A stretch of 64,000 bases of DNA from Osedax frankpressi. Taxonomy: Eukaryota; Annelida; Polychaeta; Sabellida; Siboglinidae. The notes below the pieces were generated by a model. The model searched no databases. It had not been told where the DNA came from and saw only the letters and a program-made list of their open reading frames with translations. The stretch is taken from the NCBI GenBank assembly GCA_964035775.1, contig OZ038315.1, positions 34,037,828 through 34,101,827 of the forward strand. The letters run 5' to 3'. Position numbers and translations under genes: made by a program. Positions 12,478-25,537 of the stretch are shown piece after piece; the stretch's first letter is position 1; each line of letters begins with the position of its first letter.

Positions 12478-12573
12478 GTACAAGTAGGCTTGTTATTGTA
12501 ACAGTTTAATAAATTATTTGATATTCTAAACGATAAAAAATAGATATGCGATGTACAATATGAAATTATCTAA

Positions 12574-13594
12574 ATGATTTGCTTGATATATAATCAATTA
12601 TTAAGAATAAACGAAATCGATGGAGTATTGTTATATAAAAAGTATTGTTTAATAAACACAATGGTGAATCAAAGTTATGATCCGTTTGCAATGATTACAA
12701 AAATATTTTTAATAAAAAATAATTTTTATAAAACTTATAAAAACAAAAACCAATGGTATGAATAGGTTGAATATATGGCTAAGATCATTGTAGTACTACA
12801 TCATATATTTTGTATCTCATTTTAAATGAAGATTACAAAACTATTCCTATGAAAATTCTTAAAAATGAATCTAATATATGAAATATGTAGATATAATTAC
12901 CCTAGAATTAATGTTTTTTGGATAAGTCTAGTGTGAAATCATTCCCCATTAACATTATATTTATATTATATCCTATGGAAATAATATTATAATCGTTGTA
13001 TGTTACAAAAATTAAAAATTAATTAAAAATAAATGACGCAATGCAACAATGAAAATACCTATACATCTTACTTGCTTGATATACGCTAAAAATAGGAATA
13101 TTTAATAAAATGAATTACAAATATAGTTGGATAACCTCAGTATTGCAGTTTGTATCACAGATAGTACAGCGACGATAGAAAATGTATGAGAAGATTAACT
13201 ATAATGACCACGGATATCTCACTATCATATTACAGATATATCAATTGCAGTCAATCTTTTTTTAACCTAGTGAAGAGTATTGAATTAAAAGTAATGTTAA
13301 TGTTAAAGGGAAATAACATTTAGTATAAGTGACTATTAATCAGATAATATACCGATTATCTAATTAATATACTCATCGATACTAAATGTTATATAATGTA
13401 ATATAATATATAGAATGATTATTAAACTGTTACTTAATTTTTACATTTCACTGTTTTCCGAGAATCAAGATAATTTTATCTTGCATAAGTATATTTTACA
13501 TAATTATACGAGTTATTACAAAGCTCATTCAAACCTAGAATCTTATTGTATTATATTATTCCCATAGATAATTACATGATGAGTTGAATGTATA
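12574..13594. other. AT-rich intergenic DNA
   Basis: I see no gene here. A 63-codon frame at 12574-12765 recurs in B2 only because the whole block is duplicated; its Lys/Asn/Ile/Tyr-rich make-up is what AT-rich noncoding DNA gives. Confidence 0.7.
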
Positions 13595-15003
13595 ATTCAT
13601 TTGAATTAATCATTCATTTGAATTAATCATTCATTTGAATTAATCATTCATTTGAATTAATCATTCATTTGAATTAATCATTCATTTGAATTAATCATTC
13701 ATTTGAATTAATCATTCATTTGAATTAATCATTCATTTGAATTAATCATTCATTTGAATTAATCATTCATTTGAATTAATCATTCATTTGAATTAATCAT
13801 TCATTTGAATTAATCATTCATTTGAATTAATCATTCATTTGAATTAATCATTCATTTGAATTAATCATTCATTTGAATTAATCATTCATTTGAATTAATC
13901 ATTCATTTGAATTAATCATTCATTTGAATTAATCATTCATTTGAATTAATCATTCATTTGAATTAATCATTCATTTGAATTAATCATTCATTTGAATTAA
14001 TCATTCATTTGAATTAATCATTCATTTGAATTAATCATTCATTTGAATTAATCATTCATTTGAATTAATCATTCATTTGAATTAATCATTCATTTGAATT
14101 AATCATTCATTTGAATTAATCATTCATTTGAATTAATCATTCATTTGAATTAATCATTCATTTGAATTAATCATTCATTTGAATTAATCATTCATTTGAA
14201 TTAATCATTCATTTGAATTAATCATTCATTTGAATTAATCATTCATTTGAATTAATCATTCATTTGAATTAATCATTCATTTGAATTAATCATTCATTTG
14301 AATTAATCATTCATTTGAATTAATCATTCATTTGAATTAATCATTCATTTGAATTAATCATTCATTTGAATTAATCATTCATTTGAATTAATCATTCATT
14401 TGAATTAATCATTCATTTGAATTAATCATTCATTTGAATTAATCATTCATTTGAATTAATCATTCATTTGAATTAATCATTCATTTGAATTAATCATTCA
14501 TTTGAATTAATCATTCATTTGAATTAATCATTCATTTGAATTAATCATTCATTTGAATTAATCATTCATTTGAATTAATCATTCATTTGAATTAATCATT
14601 CATTTGAATTAATCATTCATTTGAATTAATCATTCATTTGAATTAATCATTCATTTGAATTAATCATTCATTTGAATTAATCATTCATTTGAATTAATCA
14701 TTCATTTGAATTAATCATTCATTTGAATTAATCATTCATTTGAATTAATCATTCATTTGAATTAATCATTCATTTGAATTAATCATTCATTTGAATTAAT
14801 CATTCATTTGAATTAATCATTCATTTGAATTAATCATTCATTTGAATTAATCATTCATTTGAATTAATCATTCATTTGAATTAATCATTCATTTGAATTA
14901 ATCATTCATTTGAATTAATCATTCATTTGAATTAATCATTCATTTGAATTAATCATTCATTTGAATTAATCATTCATTTGAATTAATCATTCATTTGAAT
15001 TAA
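13595..15003. repeat. 17-bp satellite (ATTCATTTGAATTAATC), about 83 copies
   Basis: This is an essentially perfect head-to-tail array of the 17-bp unit. In B2 it has two more units (55231-56673) and one variant unit near 56203. Confidence 0.98.
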
Positions 15004-15262
15004 CATATAAATAAGTACACATGAATATAGGAATAGATTATTATGAGTTTATCCAATTAACATCTAAAAATAATATAAAATACATTTATAATTGAGAAAT
15101 ACACATTTATTACATAATATATAAAGTGCTATGACATGCTTATTAATACTGTAGTAATTCAGATTAGTGATTATGTAATTCCATGTGAATGTAAGTGTTT
15201 TGATTATATAAATAGTTTGTATAAACTTGCTTTGGTGTACATTATATATTTATAATGAACAA

Positions 15263-15300
<38 letters not shown>

Positions 15301-17604
15301 AGTAATGATCCAATATGACTAAATATATAAAATATCGATAGGGTGGCAAAGTCTATTACTTCTGTCAGAGTAAATTAATACAAATCCTGTATCAAACCAA
15401 ATTTATTTATATTGCTAGGATACCATGTAAAATTACACAAGAGTAATTGTTAGCAATAAATGCAGTAATAAATATTATTGGGAATTAACATCGATTACAA
15501 AAAAGCAAATAGATGTGAGATTATAAATTAAATTCAACCTTTAATTTAATTTTATAATTTTAAATAAATGAATCAGAATTCATTATAAAGAATTAAATAC
15601 ATATATGTATAAATATAAGTGATCTCATCAAAAATTTAATGGCATGGGTTGAAAGAATTCTACTGAACATATACAATACAATTTATAATTAATTATATTT
15701 ATTATTATATTTATTATAGAATTTTATATATGATGTAAACAAATATTTGAATATTACTCAAGAATATATCATGATATAACAATATTTAATGTTCTATGAA
15801 AATATGTGTACGAATATTTGAAGGAAATCCCTCATATTCTTAACTCGTCATATAGAAGATTTTATTTATATTCAAATATGAATTGATAAATATTTGTTCT
15901 GGTATTATTATTAGAATAATATTATAATATACAATTAAAATAATAATTGTAATTAATATCAATAAGTACAATATAATCTATCTCATGATATATTATAATT
16001 TATATTAAATATATAATTATTATAATAATAAATTATGAATATATGAAAACATTAATTCAGATCTCGCAAAAGTAATTTAAATTAATACTGGTTATTATCC
16101 TAATTTATTAACAACAATATATATGTACATTTAAATAACATATAATAATGGTATAATATAAGTAACAAATCTATTATAATATATGTGTTACTAATAATAA
16201 TTATTGAATACTTTTTTAATGAATTTATTTTATTTCAATATTATTTTTCTTATAACTTTAAAATATATATATTAATCGTGTACCACTGTACCATACTAAC
16301 ATATATTATAAATAATTTAATTATTAATGAATACTTATATTAATGAACGATTACAATATTATATAAAAATGAGAATTTAAATAAATAAAATTATAATAAT
16401 TAAATGAAAATCTCAATGAAAGTTAAAATATATTATTGAAATTAATTATAGATATTTATAATGTTTCCATTTATACGGATTTTCATAAGTTTACATTATT
16501 GTATTTTATTTATAATCTCGGATGGAAAACTGTAAATAAGTATATTAATATAATAATTCCTCAATAAATTGTAAAAATAATTTAAGTACATATTAACTCT
16601 ACATTATTTAGTAGTTCTATTCCCAATTCATTGTAATCTTGTGAATGTAAATTTATAAAATATGAGTTATTATAGAAATACTTATCGCTATGCAGTTATT
16701 ATATTTAATAATCAGTTAAACGGGATTATTATATAAAATACATGATAATTTGTATATTTAAAAAAAATGTAATTTGTATAAATTAAATATTTATTCTATG
16801 ATAAATATAACATGCATTTAATCAATAAACAAACCTAATAAATAAATATTAACAAATATTAATCCCCTTTATTACATGAGACAGATAGGGAGTGAAACCC
16901 CTTGGATTAATCCATAATTAACGACCTATTATTATCACAGAGTATATATTATTTTTAGTATATCCAATCCAATTATTTAAACAATACTTTGTATATGTGT
17001 TTAGCAATAAATAAACAATATAGCTTCATTAATGCATTAATATAATTAATATAATTATTTATTTAATAAATTTAGTAAATAATTATTTATGAATATTAAT
17101 GGATTGCCATCGCAAATAATTATTACATAATCAATGGTTTGTCATATACACAGCATGCGATATGTTAATTATATTAACGTTAAATCATTTCTCTTAAATT
17201 CACAAAAACAATATCTATTTGGTATAGTCTTTATAATCTATAAAATTAGTCTCGTTTGATTTAGATTTAAATGCCCATTACGAATTCATTCATCTAAGTA
17301 CGCAAATATATTCGATATAATGCACAATGTGCATTGCACATGGATATAAAGTATACATATTATTTACTATATATAATAATTCATTAGTAGAATAGTTTGC
17401 ATCCCTTCATCTGTAGAATATAGTATACTAGATTATTTAATATCGTATCTTCATTAGCCAAATACCATTAAATAGCTATCTCTATTGATTGTTAAATGTT
17501 ATATTCATTGCCCCATTATTACGTACCCATAGAAACTATCATAAATTTACAACATGAAATATTATTCTTGGTGCTAAAAAATTTTAAATAACAAGTATGG
17601 AATG
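15004..17604. other. AT-rich intergenic DNA
   Basis: I see no gene in this stretch. It includes an (AT)n run at about 15268-15294. The same sequence lies in B2 at an offset of 41670. Confidence 0.7.
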
Positions 17605-18690
17605 TAAACTAAATAAATAATATAAACTATATAAACAAGAATGTAAAATATATAAATAATATAAACTATATAAACTATATAAACAAGAATGTAAACAATA
17701 TAAACAATATAAACAATATAAATAATATAAACAATATAAACAATATAAACAATATAAACAATATAAACAATATAAACAATATAAACAATATAAACAATAT
17801 AAACAATATAAACAATATAAACAATATAAACAATATAAACAATATAAACAATATAAACAATATAAACAATATAAACAATATAAACAATATAAACAATATA
17901 AACAATATAAACAATATAAACAATATAAACAATATAAACAATATAAACAATATAAACAATATAAACAATATAAACAATATAAACAATATAAACAATATAA
18001 ACAATATAAACAATATAAACAATATAAACAATATAAACAATATAAACAATATAAACAATATAAACAATATAAACAATATAAACAATATAAACAATATAAA
18101 CAATATAAACTATATAAATAATATAAACTATATAAACATGAATGTAAACTATATAAACTATATAAATAATATAAACTATATAAACAAGAATGTAAACTAT
18201 ATAAATAATATAAACTATATAAACATGAATGTAAACTATATAAATAATATAAACTATATAAACATGAATGTAAACTATATAAACAAGAATGTAAAGTATA
18301 TAAATAATATAAATAAGAATATAAACTATATAAACTATATAAATAGTATAAACTATATAAACAAGAATGTAAAATATATAAACTATATAAACATGAATGT
18401 AAACTATATAAATAATATAAACTATATAAACAAGAATGTAAACTATATAAACAATATAAACTATATAAACAAGAATATAAAATATATAAACTATATAAAA
18501 TATATAAACTATATAAACTATATAAACAAGAATGTAAACTATATAAATAATATAAACTATATAAACAAGAATGTAAACTATATAAACAATATAAACTATA
18601 TAAATAATATAAACTATATAAACAAAAATGTAAACTATATAAATAATATAAACTATATAAACAAAAATGTAAACTATATAAATAATACCA
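17605..18690. repeat. 9-bp satellite (ACAATATAA) with a degenerate second half
   Basis: A pure 9-bp array (about 17694-18108) is flanked by mixed ACTATATAA and ACAAGAATGTAA units up to 18690. Phe-Ile-Leu and Asn-Tyr-Ile repeat frames on either strand follow from the period. B2 has the same total length but a different split between pure and mixed parts. Confidence 0.97.
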
Positions 18691-18857
18691 ATGCTAAAAT
18701 ATCAATATGATACATGCAATTATTAATATACTATTCATTAATATTGCATTGAAATATATTAGTGAGAGATAAATATATTCCCAAAGAAAATAACAGTGGC
18801 GAACAAATATATTAAATCCTATGAAACTATTATTAGAAGTTTATAGGTTATGAATTC

Positions 18858-19079
18858 TAGTTTACATATGAATTATAGTGTACATATGAATTATAGTGTA
18901 CATATGAATTATAGTGTACATATGAATTACAGTGTACATATGAATTATAGTGTACATATGAATTATAGTGTACGTATGAATTATAGTGTACATATGAATT
19001 ATAGTGTACATATGAATTATAGTGTACATATGAATTATAGTACATATGAATTATAGTGTACATATGAATTATAGTGTAT
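18858..19079. repeat. 18-bp minisatellite (CATATGAATTATAGTGTA), about 12 copies
   Basis: Head-to-tail 18-bp units with one shorter unit near the right end. The B2 array is two units longer. Confidence 0.95.
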
Positions 19080-20006
19080 CATAAACTACATTATAGTTTA
19101 TTATATTATTTCCATATTATTAATTTATAAGAAGGACTATATCTGCTGAAGTTATTAAGTTATAAGTATTTCAACATCAACCGTTGGAATGAATGCATAG
19201 GGCGACCAACATAGGTTGGAAGTAAGGGGTACGACGTACCATGTACATACACCAAACGTATAAGTGTAGCCTTATATTACCTAAAGAAAATGATATGCTA
19301 TTTAACGTAAATAAATATGTAGTAATTAATGTCATGGCTAATAATAATCGAAGAAAACTGATAATGATGATATAAATAACAAAATAATGTACTTGTAACT
19401 TGTACTATACCTGTAACTGAAGTAATTGCATAAACTAACATTTCGGGAATTGTAATAATATCTTTAAAATAAATTTGTTTAAATCTTTCTATACTAATAT
19501 ATATGCAGCTTATACAAGAAAATTAATTAAGAAAATAAAAAACAAAAATTAAAATTAAAATTGCTTATAATAATGCGTTTCGTATAATTCATCATCTACA
19601 CAAAGATGTTCGGTATTATAATGAGTATACTATCATTTGAAAATATATTATATATCGCACCCCTTTAAAAGTATATGTTTATTTCGAAAACTATAATTAA
19701 CGAAATATATTTCTTTGTCCGATAATAAATTTATGAAAAAAAATAATAAGTTATTACCATAATTAATAATGACCTATGTACATTATATTTATATATATTC
19801 ATATACTTGTTTTTGTTTAAATATCAAGTTTAGCTATGATTTTGTTACCATTGATATAGATATATTTGATAGTTTAATTTATATATAAGTTTCAGATGAA
19901 AGATCATCAGCTATATTTTGCATATTTGGTAATTATATAATCAAATATTATTAAAATAAGATAATAATATTCAGATATCTAAAATCATTGAAATAGTTAA
20001 ATAAAA
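19080..20006. other. AT-rich intergenic DNA upstream of the foldback element
   Basis: I see no gene. About 19175-19260 is a little richer in GC but has no recognisable motif. Confidence 0.6.
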
Positions 20007-21240
20007 GGCATTGGCTCATAAATTTATATTTTCGGAAAATAGAAATTTATGCATTTGCTAGATATACTGTGCCAATATGTTTACATATACTATACCTAAT
20101 ATATTCAATAATTTGTGCAATTTTAATATCTTTGTGGTTCGTATATGGTTAATTTAAATGATATAGATCTCGATCTAGCTATTATATGTTATATACATAT
20201 ATCTCTAAATATATTGTTGATCTACATTTTATAGATGTTTGATATGCTATATATTTAGAAATATCTGCGTTTAACAAATAAAAGCTATATTAATATAGAT
20301 TTGATTTGTTAAACGCAGATATTTCTAAATACATAGCACATCGATATTATAACAAATTTTAATATTGTTAACAAATAAGCATTTCCCCATCGTCTTTTAT
20401 TTTTATTGGAAAAATAGATATTTGTTTGTATTCAAATTATTCGTAATTCTGTATAGTTAGTAACTATACAGAATTACGATTAACTATTAGTTACTACAAA
20501 TATAAATATACAGTTTCATATATATCCTTATATATTTACCAAATTAAATTATTTATATATAAAAACTAATTATTTATTTGAACCTGAATTATAAATAAAA
20601 TATTTTAATATTATATTTTGATACTATTAGCCAATATTACCGAATTAAGTTAATTTTTGATTTGGATGGTTGATTTTATAGATATTAAATTTATTTGTAA
20701 TATTGGCAAATAGTATCAAAATATAATATTAACATATTTTATTTATTATTTACACTTCAGGTTCAAATAAACGATTAGTTTTTCTATATAAATAATTTCA
20801 TTTTATAATTAAATAAGGATATATAATAAGAAACTGTATATTTTGTAGTTGTAGTATATAACAGATATTTTCAATATATATTCCATAAAGTATTACGAAC
20901 AATTTTAATATTATAAACAAATATGCATTTTTGCCATGACAAAAATGCATATTTGTTTATAATTTAAAAAATAATATGCATATTATTTTTCCTTATGATA
21001 AAGAATAAAATAAGATGGGTGAAATACTTATTTATTTACAATATTTTAAGTTGTCATACTATCTATGTGCTATATATTTAGAAATATCTGCGTGTAAGAA
21101 ATCATACATATTTCATGATCAATTTAATATTTATAAAATTTAAATCAACCATATATGAACCACAAAGACATGAAAATTGCTCATTAAATATATTATATGT
21201 AAACACATTGGTCCAGTTCACAGCCTATCTAGCCAATGCC
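20007..21240. mobile_element. Foldback (long terminal inverted repeat) DNA transposon, non-autonomous, with 9-bp target-site duplication
   Basis: The ends are GGCATTGGCT and AGCCAATGCC, and both sides are followed by the direct repeat TAAATAAAA (19998-20006 and 21241-21249). The arms are imperfect inverted copies over most of the length: CTTTGTGGTTCGTATATGG on the left against the inverted CCATATATGAACCACAAAG on the right. CCTTATATATTTACC and ATTTGAACCTGAATTATAA-type sequences also pair across a centre near 20665. Smaller hairpins nest inside the arms (20245-20340, 20440-20480, 20915-20960). No transposase frame is present. A 9-bp target duplication and long inverted repeats fit Mutator-like foldback elements; the family is inferred. 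It lies 45 bp upstream of the ATG16 start codon. Confidence 0.85.
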
Positions 21241-21294
21241 TAAATAAAATTAATTTTAAATATATCCATAGTTAATTTCCATTTAATTGGAAAT

Positions 21295-24200
21295 ATGGAG
21301 TGGCCTTATTTAATTACCAAACTATTGAAAGAACGAAACAAAATTGAGAGTGATTCTTATAGAAAATTAATAGAATCACGTAAGTAATTTACCTTAAAAT
21401 ATAATTAATATATAATATATATAATGATATAATTAAAAATCATTGGTTGCAACTAAAACTGCATTATTTAATTTAATTATAGTAGTTTGCGTCGATTAAG
21501 AATTGGCGTGATATGGGATTAACTAAGACTATTATGACAGTAAAACAGCAGTCATATACATTATACTCTACTATGTTTTCAACTAATTCGTTATTGTATT
21601 TAGAATATTAAGTTTGATCATTTAAATATTATATAGAATATAATATATGTATTTAATTAAAAAGAATAATACATTATTCTTTTAATTATTATAAATACCC
21701 TATACTATATAGTATACCCTATACTATCCCTACGATAAATACTATATTACGAAGAAAGATAAGAAAGCATATTAATATATGTTACAGAAAAAATGAATAA
21801 AACAATTTCATTTATAACTTGTCTATATAGTTAATTTATAACTTAATATATATGATGTTGGAGAATTTTAAAAGAATAATATTATTTGTGTTTAAAGATC
21901 AACTACTGATATCACAATATATATATATAGCAGGCATAAAAATGATCATAATTTATTATCATTATATTGTCGTTTTTGACGCGTTGATGATTAATAATAA
22001 TAATTTGTTAATTAAATCTAACTTCTATATTTTATCCATGAATCAAATTACCAAATGCTAATTTAATAACTAAATATTGTGGATATATATTAATAAGTTA
22101 TTTATTAAATTACATAAATACATATATATATATATATATATATATTAAATATACTTTATAGTATATATATTGCTGTTAGTATTCCAAATAACCCGGTTTT
22201 ACTTTTAAATAACTAATTGTATAATGTAATACAATCTATTTACTCACAAGTTAATACTTTTATAATACTTTTAATTAATATAAAATGAATGCTATTAGAT
22301 TAAGAAACAATAATTAAAAAACATTAGTAGTTTTGTTATTTATAATTTTATTGGTTATAAATTATAACCAATAGAATCATAAATAACTTATAATTATTAT
22401 TTGTTTCAAAAAATACAAAATAAAATATATTTTAAAATTTCTATAAATAATTAAATACTAAGTAATTGACATAATTAAAATAATTACATACTAGTGTTAT
22501 GGTATAAATATATTTTAAATAATCTTTGATAATTATGTCAAAAATATTAATTAAAAAAATGAATTTGAATAATAATTTGATATATTATGATTTTTAAAGA
22601 TACTTCACTAATATTGTATAAATGTCAAAAAATAATTATTATAGTAATTTTATATCTAATAGAAATTCTCGTAAATAAACATGAGCCATCTTAAATTATG
22701 TCTTAAAATCATAGATTAAATACTCAAATGAATACTCATCTATAAATATTGTTAAAATGTTAATATAATTAATGATGACTGCCTATATCGGTCAATTATT
22801 TGATGTTAATTAACTTGATCAAAATTACTCAATTATTGACTTGATTGACAGAAACTCTAAGTAAATAATACTTTATATATCTAATCTTAATTCACTAACT
22901 ATTCTAATGTTTTTATAAATCACTTTTTAAAGGAATACATGCATATATTATATATTTTCTAACTATCTATGAATTTTTTAATTATTCTAAAATAAATTAT
23001 AACACTAATACAATTGTATTATTGTATTTAACTTAAGAGTTGTTTATATTGTATGATGATATACTATATATTTAAAATTGTTTATATATATTATTAATAA
23101 TGTTATTAATAACAATATAAATATTTATTAAATATGATATATGTTATTTGAAATAATTAATTTGAATTATGAATGAACTAATTGATTCACAACATTACCA
23201 CAATATGATATTCAATTGCATTTTAATTATCAGAGCACACAACAATAAACTCTGTTTTATAATAAGTTACAACTGTGTTGTTTGTTGACCTTTATATTTG
23301 ATTTAACCTATATTCTATATTATTTTATATTAAATTTTATTATATAAAAAATATGAATAAATATATCTACTATTTTTAGTTTTAATTTATTCTTTTTAAC
23401 AATTTATGTCCTCGAGTTATTGGTTGCTTCGAATATTACTTTATAAATAGTTTATTTTATAAATTGTATTAAAACAACATCTATATTTATTGTTATTTTT
23501 CTAATACATTTCTAATACAACTATCGTATAATTTCGCAAATAGACAATAAACTCTCCGAAATACAAAATCTACAAAATAATGAAATTGAAAAGCTCAAAA
23601 AAGAAAATTTTGAGTTACAAGTTAAGGCCTCCACAAAGTTATAATTTCTAAAGTAATCACTATTTTAATATGTATAAATATTGTATAATAAGTAATAAAA
23701 ATTAATATCATTTACGATCATAATTCGTAATAACAATAACTTAATCAACAATTCAGGGTTATTCAATACATTTATAAAACTAAATAATATTTAATATATC
23801 TTATATTTCAACGTTAATTATTCTATGTAAGATACTTTATATATTATGACTTCTTTTATAAAGTATTTCTGGTGATGGAGTTTCCGACGCAGCGATGAAT
23901 GCCAGAATAATCAAACAACAGGAAGAAATAATAGAATTTCATCGACATCGGGGAGAAGTCAGTCGATTTTAATTTTAACATATGTCGTAATTAATCAACG
24001 TATTTACAATTTTTAACTATAATTAGTTATTCGTATAATTTTTGATAAATTACAGTTATATATCTTTAATTATATAAATTGAAGTATTTAGTTTATTAAT
24101 TCAATATATTATATTCATTAGAATTCCCAGTCAATTATAAACCTCAACAGAACATTACAAGAAAAAGAAAAGGAGATTGAAATTTATAAAAAAAAGTTTG

Positions 24201-25485
24201 TATTTGAATTAAATGTAATGCTCTATTTCCTCTATAGGATGTTTTTATAATTTTTGATTTACTCATTTTTATATATTTATAAAATTATATCACAAGGTTA
24301 TTAAGTTTTAAGTAAACAAATAAACCATTGCATTTATTTTATTTGCATTTTTAATATTTATTGAATATTAATAAATTATTAAAATTGTAATTTTTTAATT
24401 AATTTTTGAATATTAGTTACATTTTAAATATAATAATGATATCATATATAATATGAGTATATTTATTTTTTTACTTAGACCTTCTATTTAAAGTATGTTA
24501 TTAATAGAAGTATTACAATACTAATACAATAGTAGTATTACATCCAGACTATCCTATTATGTCATAATAATCTGATTTGTTATATTACATAATGCATTAC
24601 CGTAGAATATCTGAACTCAAAATGCAAGTGGAAAAGTTAGACAACATCAATGCGAACATCTGCGGGGAGTTGAACACGAATAAGAAACATCTCGAGGTTA
24701 CCCTAGGGCAACGCAATGCCGCAACTCCTTTCTCGGCACTAAACTCGCCCGCGACTCCAGGTTCTCTCGGATGAACAGAATGCCTTGCAGCTCGCTTTCA
24801 GCGCCAACCACGCCGAGATTTTACGTCTAGAAAAAGAGAACATCGGCCTCATCTCTAGACTCAAGGTAGGGGACTCGGGTTGCTCTACACGTATGTACTG
24901 TAGTAGAAGGTACACTCGTGTACCCGGGTAGGTTAAGGCGTAGCGCATTCCACATTCTGCCTTCGTTTCGCCGTGAAGATAATATTTATTCGAGTTTAGA
25001 TTGTGGAAAAACGGTATTTCATTTGTAAGTGAAGGAACAAATTTAGAGGTGGTCAATTTGACCCGACAATCGAACTAGATAACAATTACGCCGTAACAAT
25101 ATGAACCGAATGTGAAAGTTGAACCTCTTTCCGACAGGAACGCAAGATTACGCATATCGACCTGTTAAACGCCCAGCTGGAGAAAGAAGATAAGGCACGA
25201 GCCAATAAACTTAGCAAAGACATCGAGGAGGCTGCCAAGGAATCCGTCAACTTCCGAGAACCGTTAGCCAATCCCGCCGTACCCATCTGATCAGACTACA
25301 ATTTACATAATATATCTCAGACATCCAAACTTTATACTGCTCCTATACCACAATTGCTATTTAAACCCCGCAACTGCTATTTAAACCCCATAACCTTTAG
25401 TTTAGCTGGTTTACCTATTGTTCCTCATTCCTAAGAAATTAATTAAAAATGTTTATAAAATATTATATATATATATATAATAGTT

Positions 25486-25537
<52 letters not shown>

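Larger units (their letters stand above)
12481..22307. repeat. Segmental duplication block B, copy 1 (B1)
   Basis: The same sequence occurs at 54116-64000, with an offset of 41635 at the left and 41693 at the window end. Only a handful of substitutions are visible; the indels sit in the tandem arrays. Shared sequence starts at CAAGTAGGCT. The block continues past 22307, but its partner runs off the window. It holds the upstream region and exon 1 of ATG16. Confidence 0.97.

Noticed and set aside
11861-12483. Minus-strand Tyr/Pro/Cys-rich repeat proteins, one running into the zinc fingers
   Set aside because: The repeat part is the 23-bp minisatellite. A splice acceptor (CTCTACCAG) marks where the zinc-finger exon truly begins.
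13595-15003. CRISPR array
   Set aside because: The direct repeats are contiguous with no spacers, the setting is eukaryotic and no cas genes are present. The same holds for the other arrays.
17675-18710. Phe-Ile-Leu and Asn-Tyr-Ile repeat proteins (also at 59510-60380)
   Set aside because: The period of nine bases leaves frames open by chance; there is no unique sequence or gene context.
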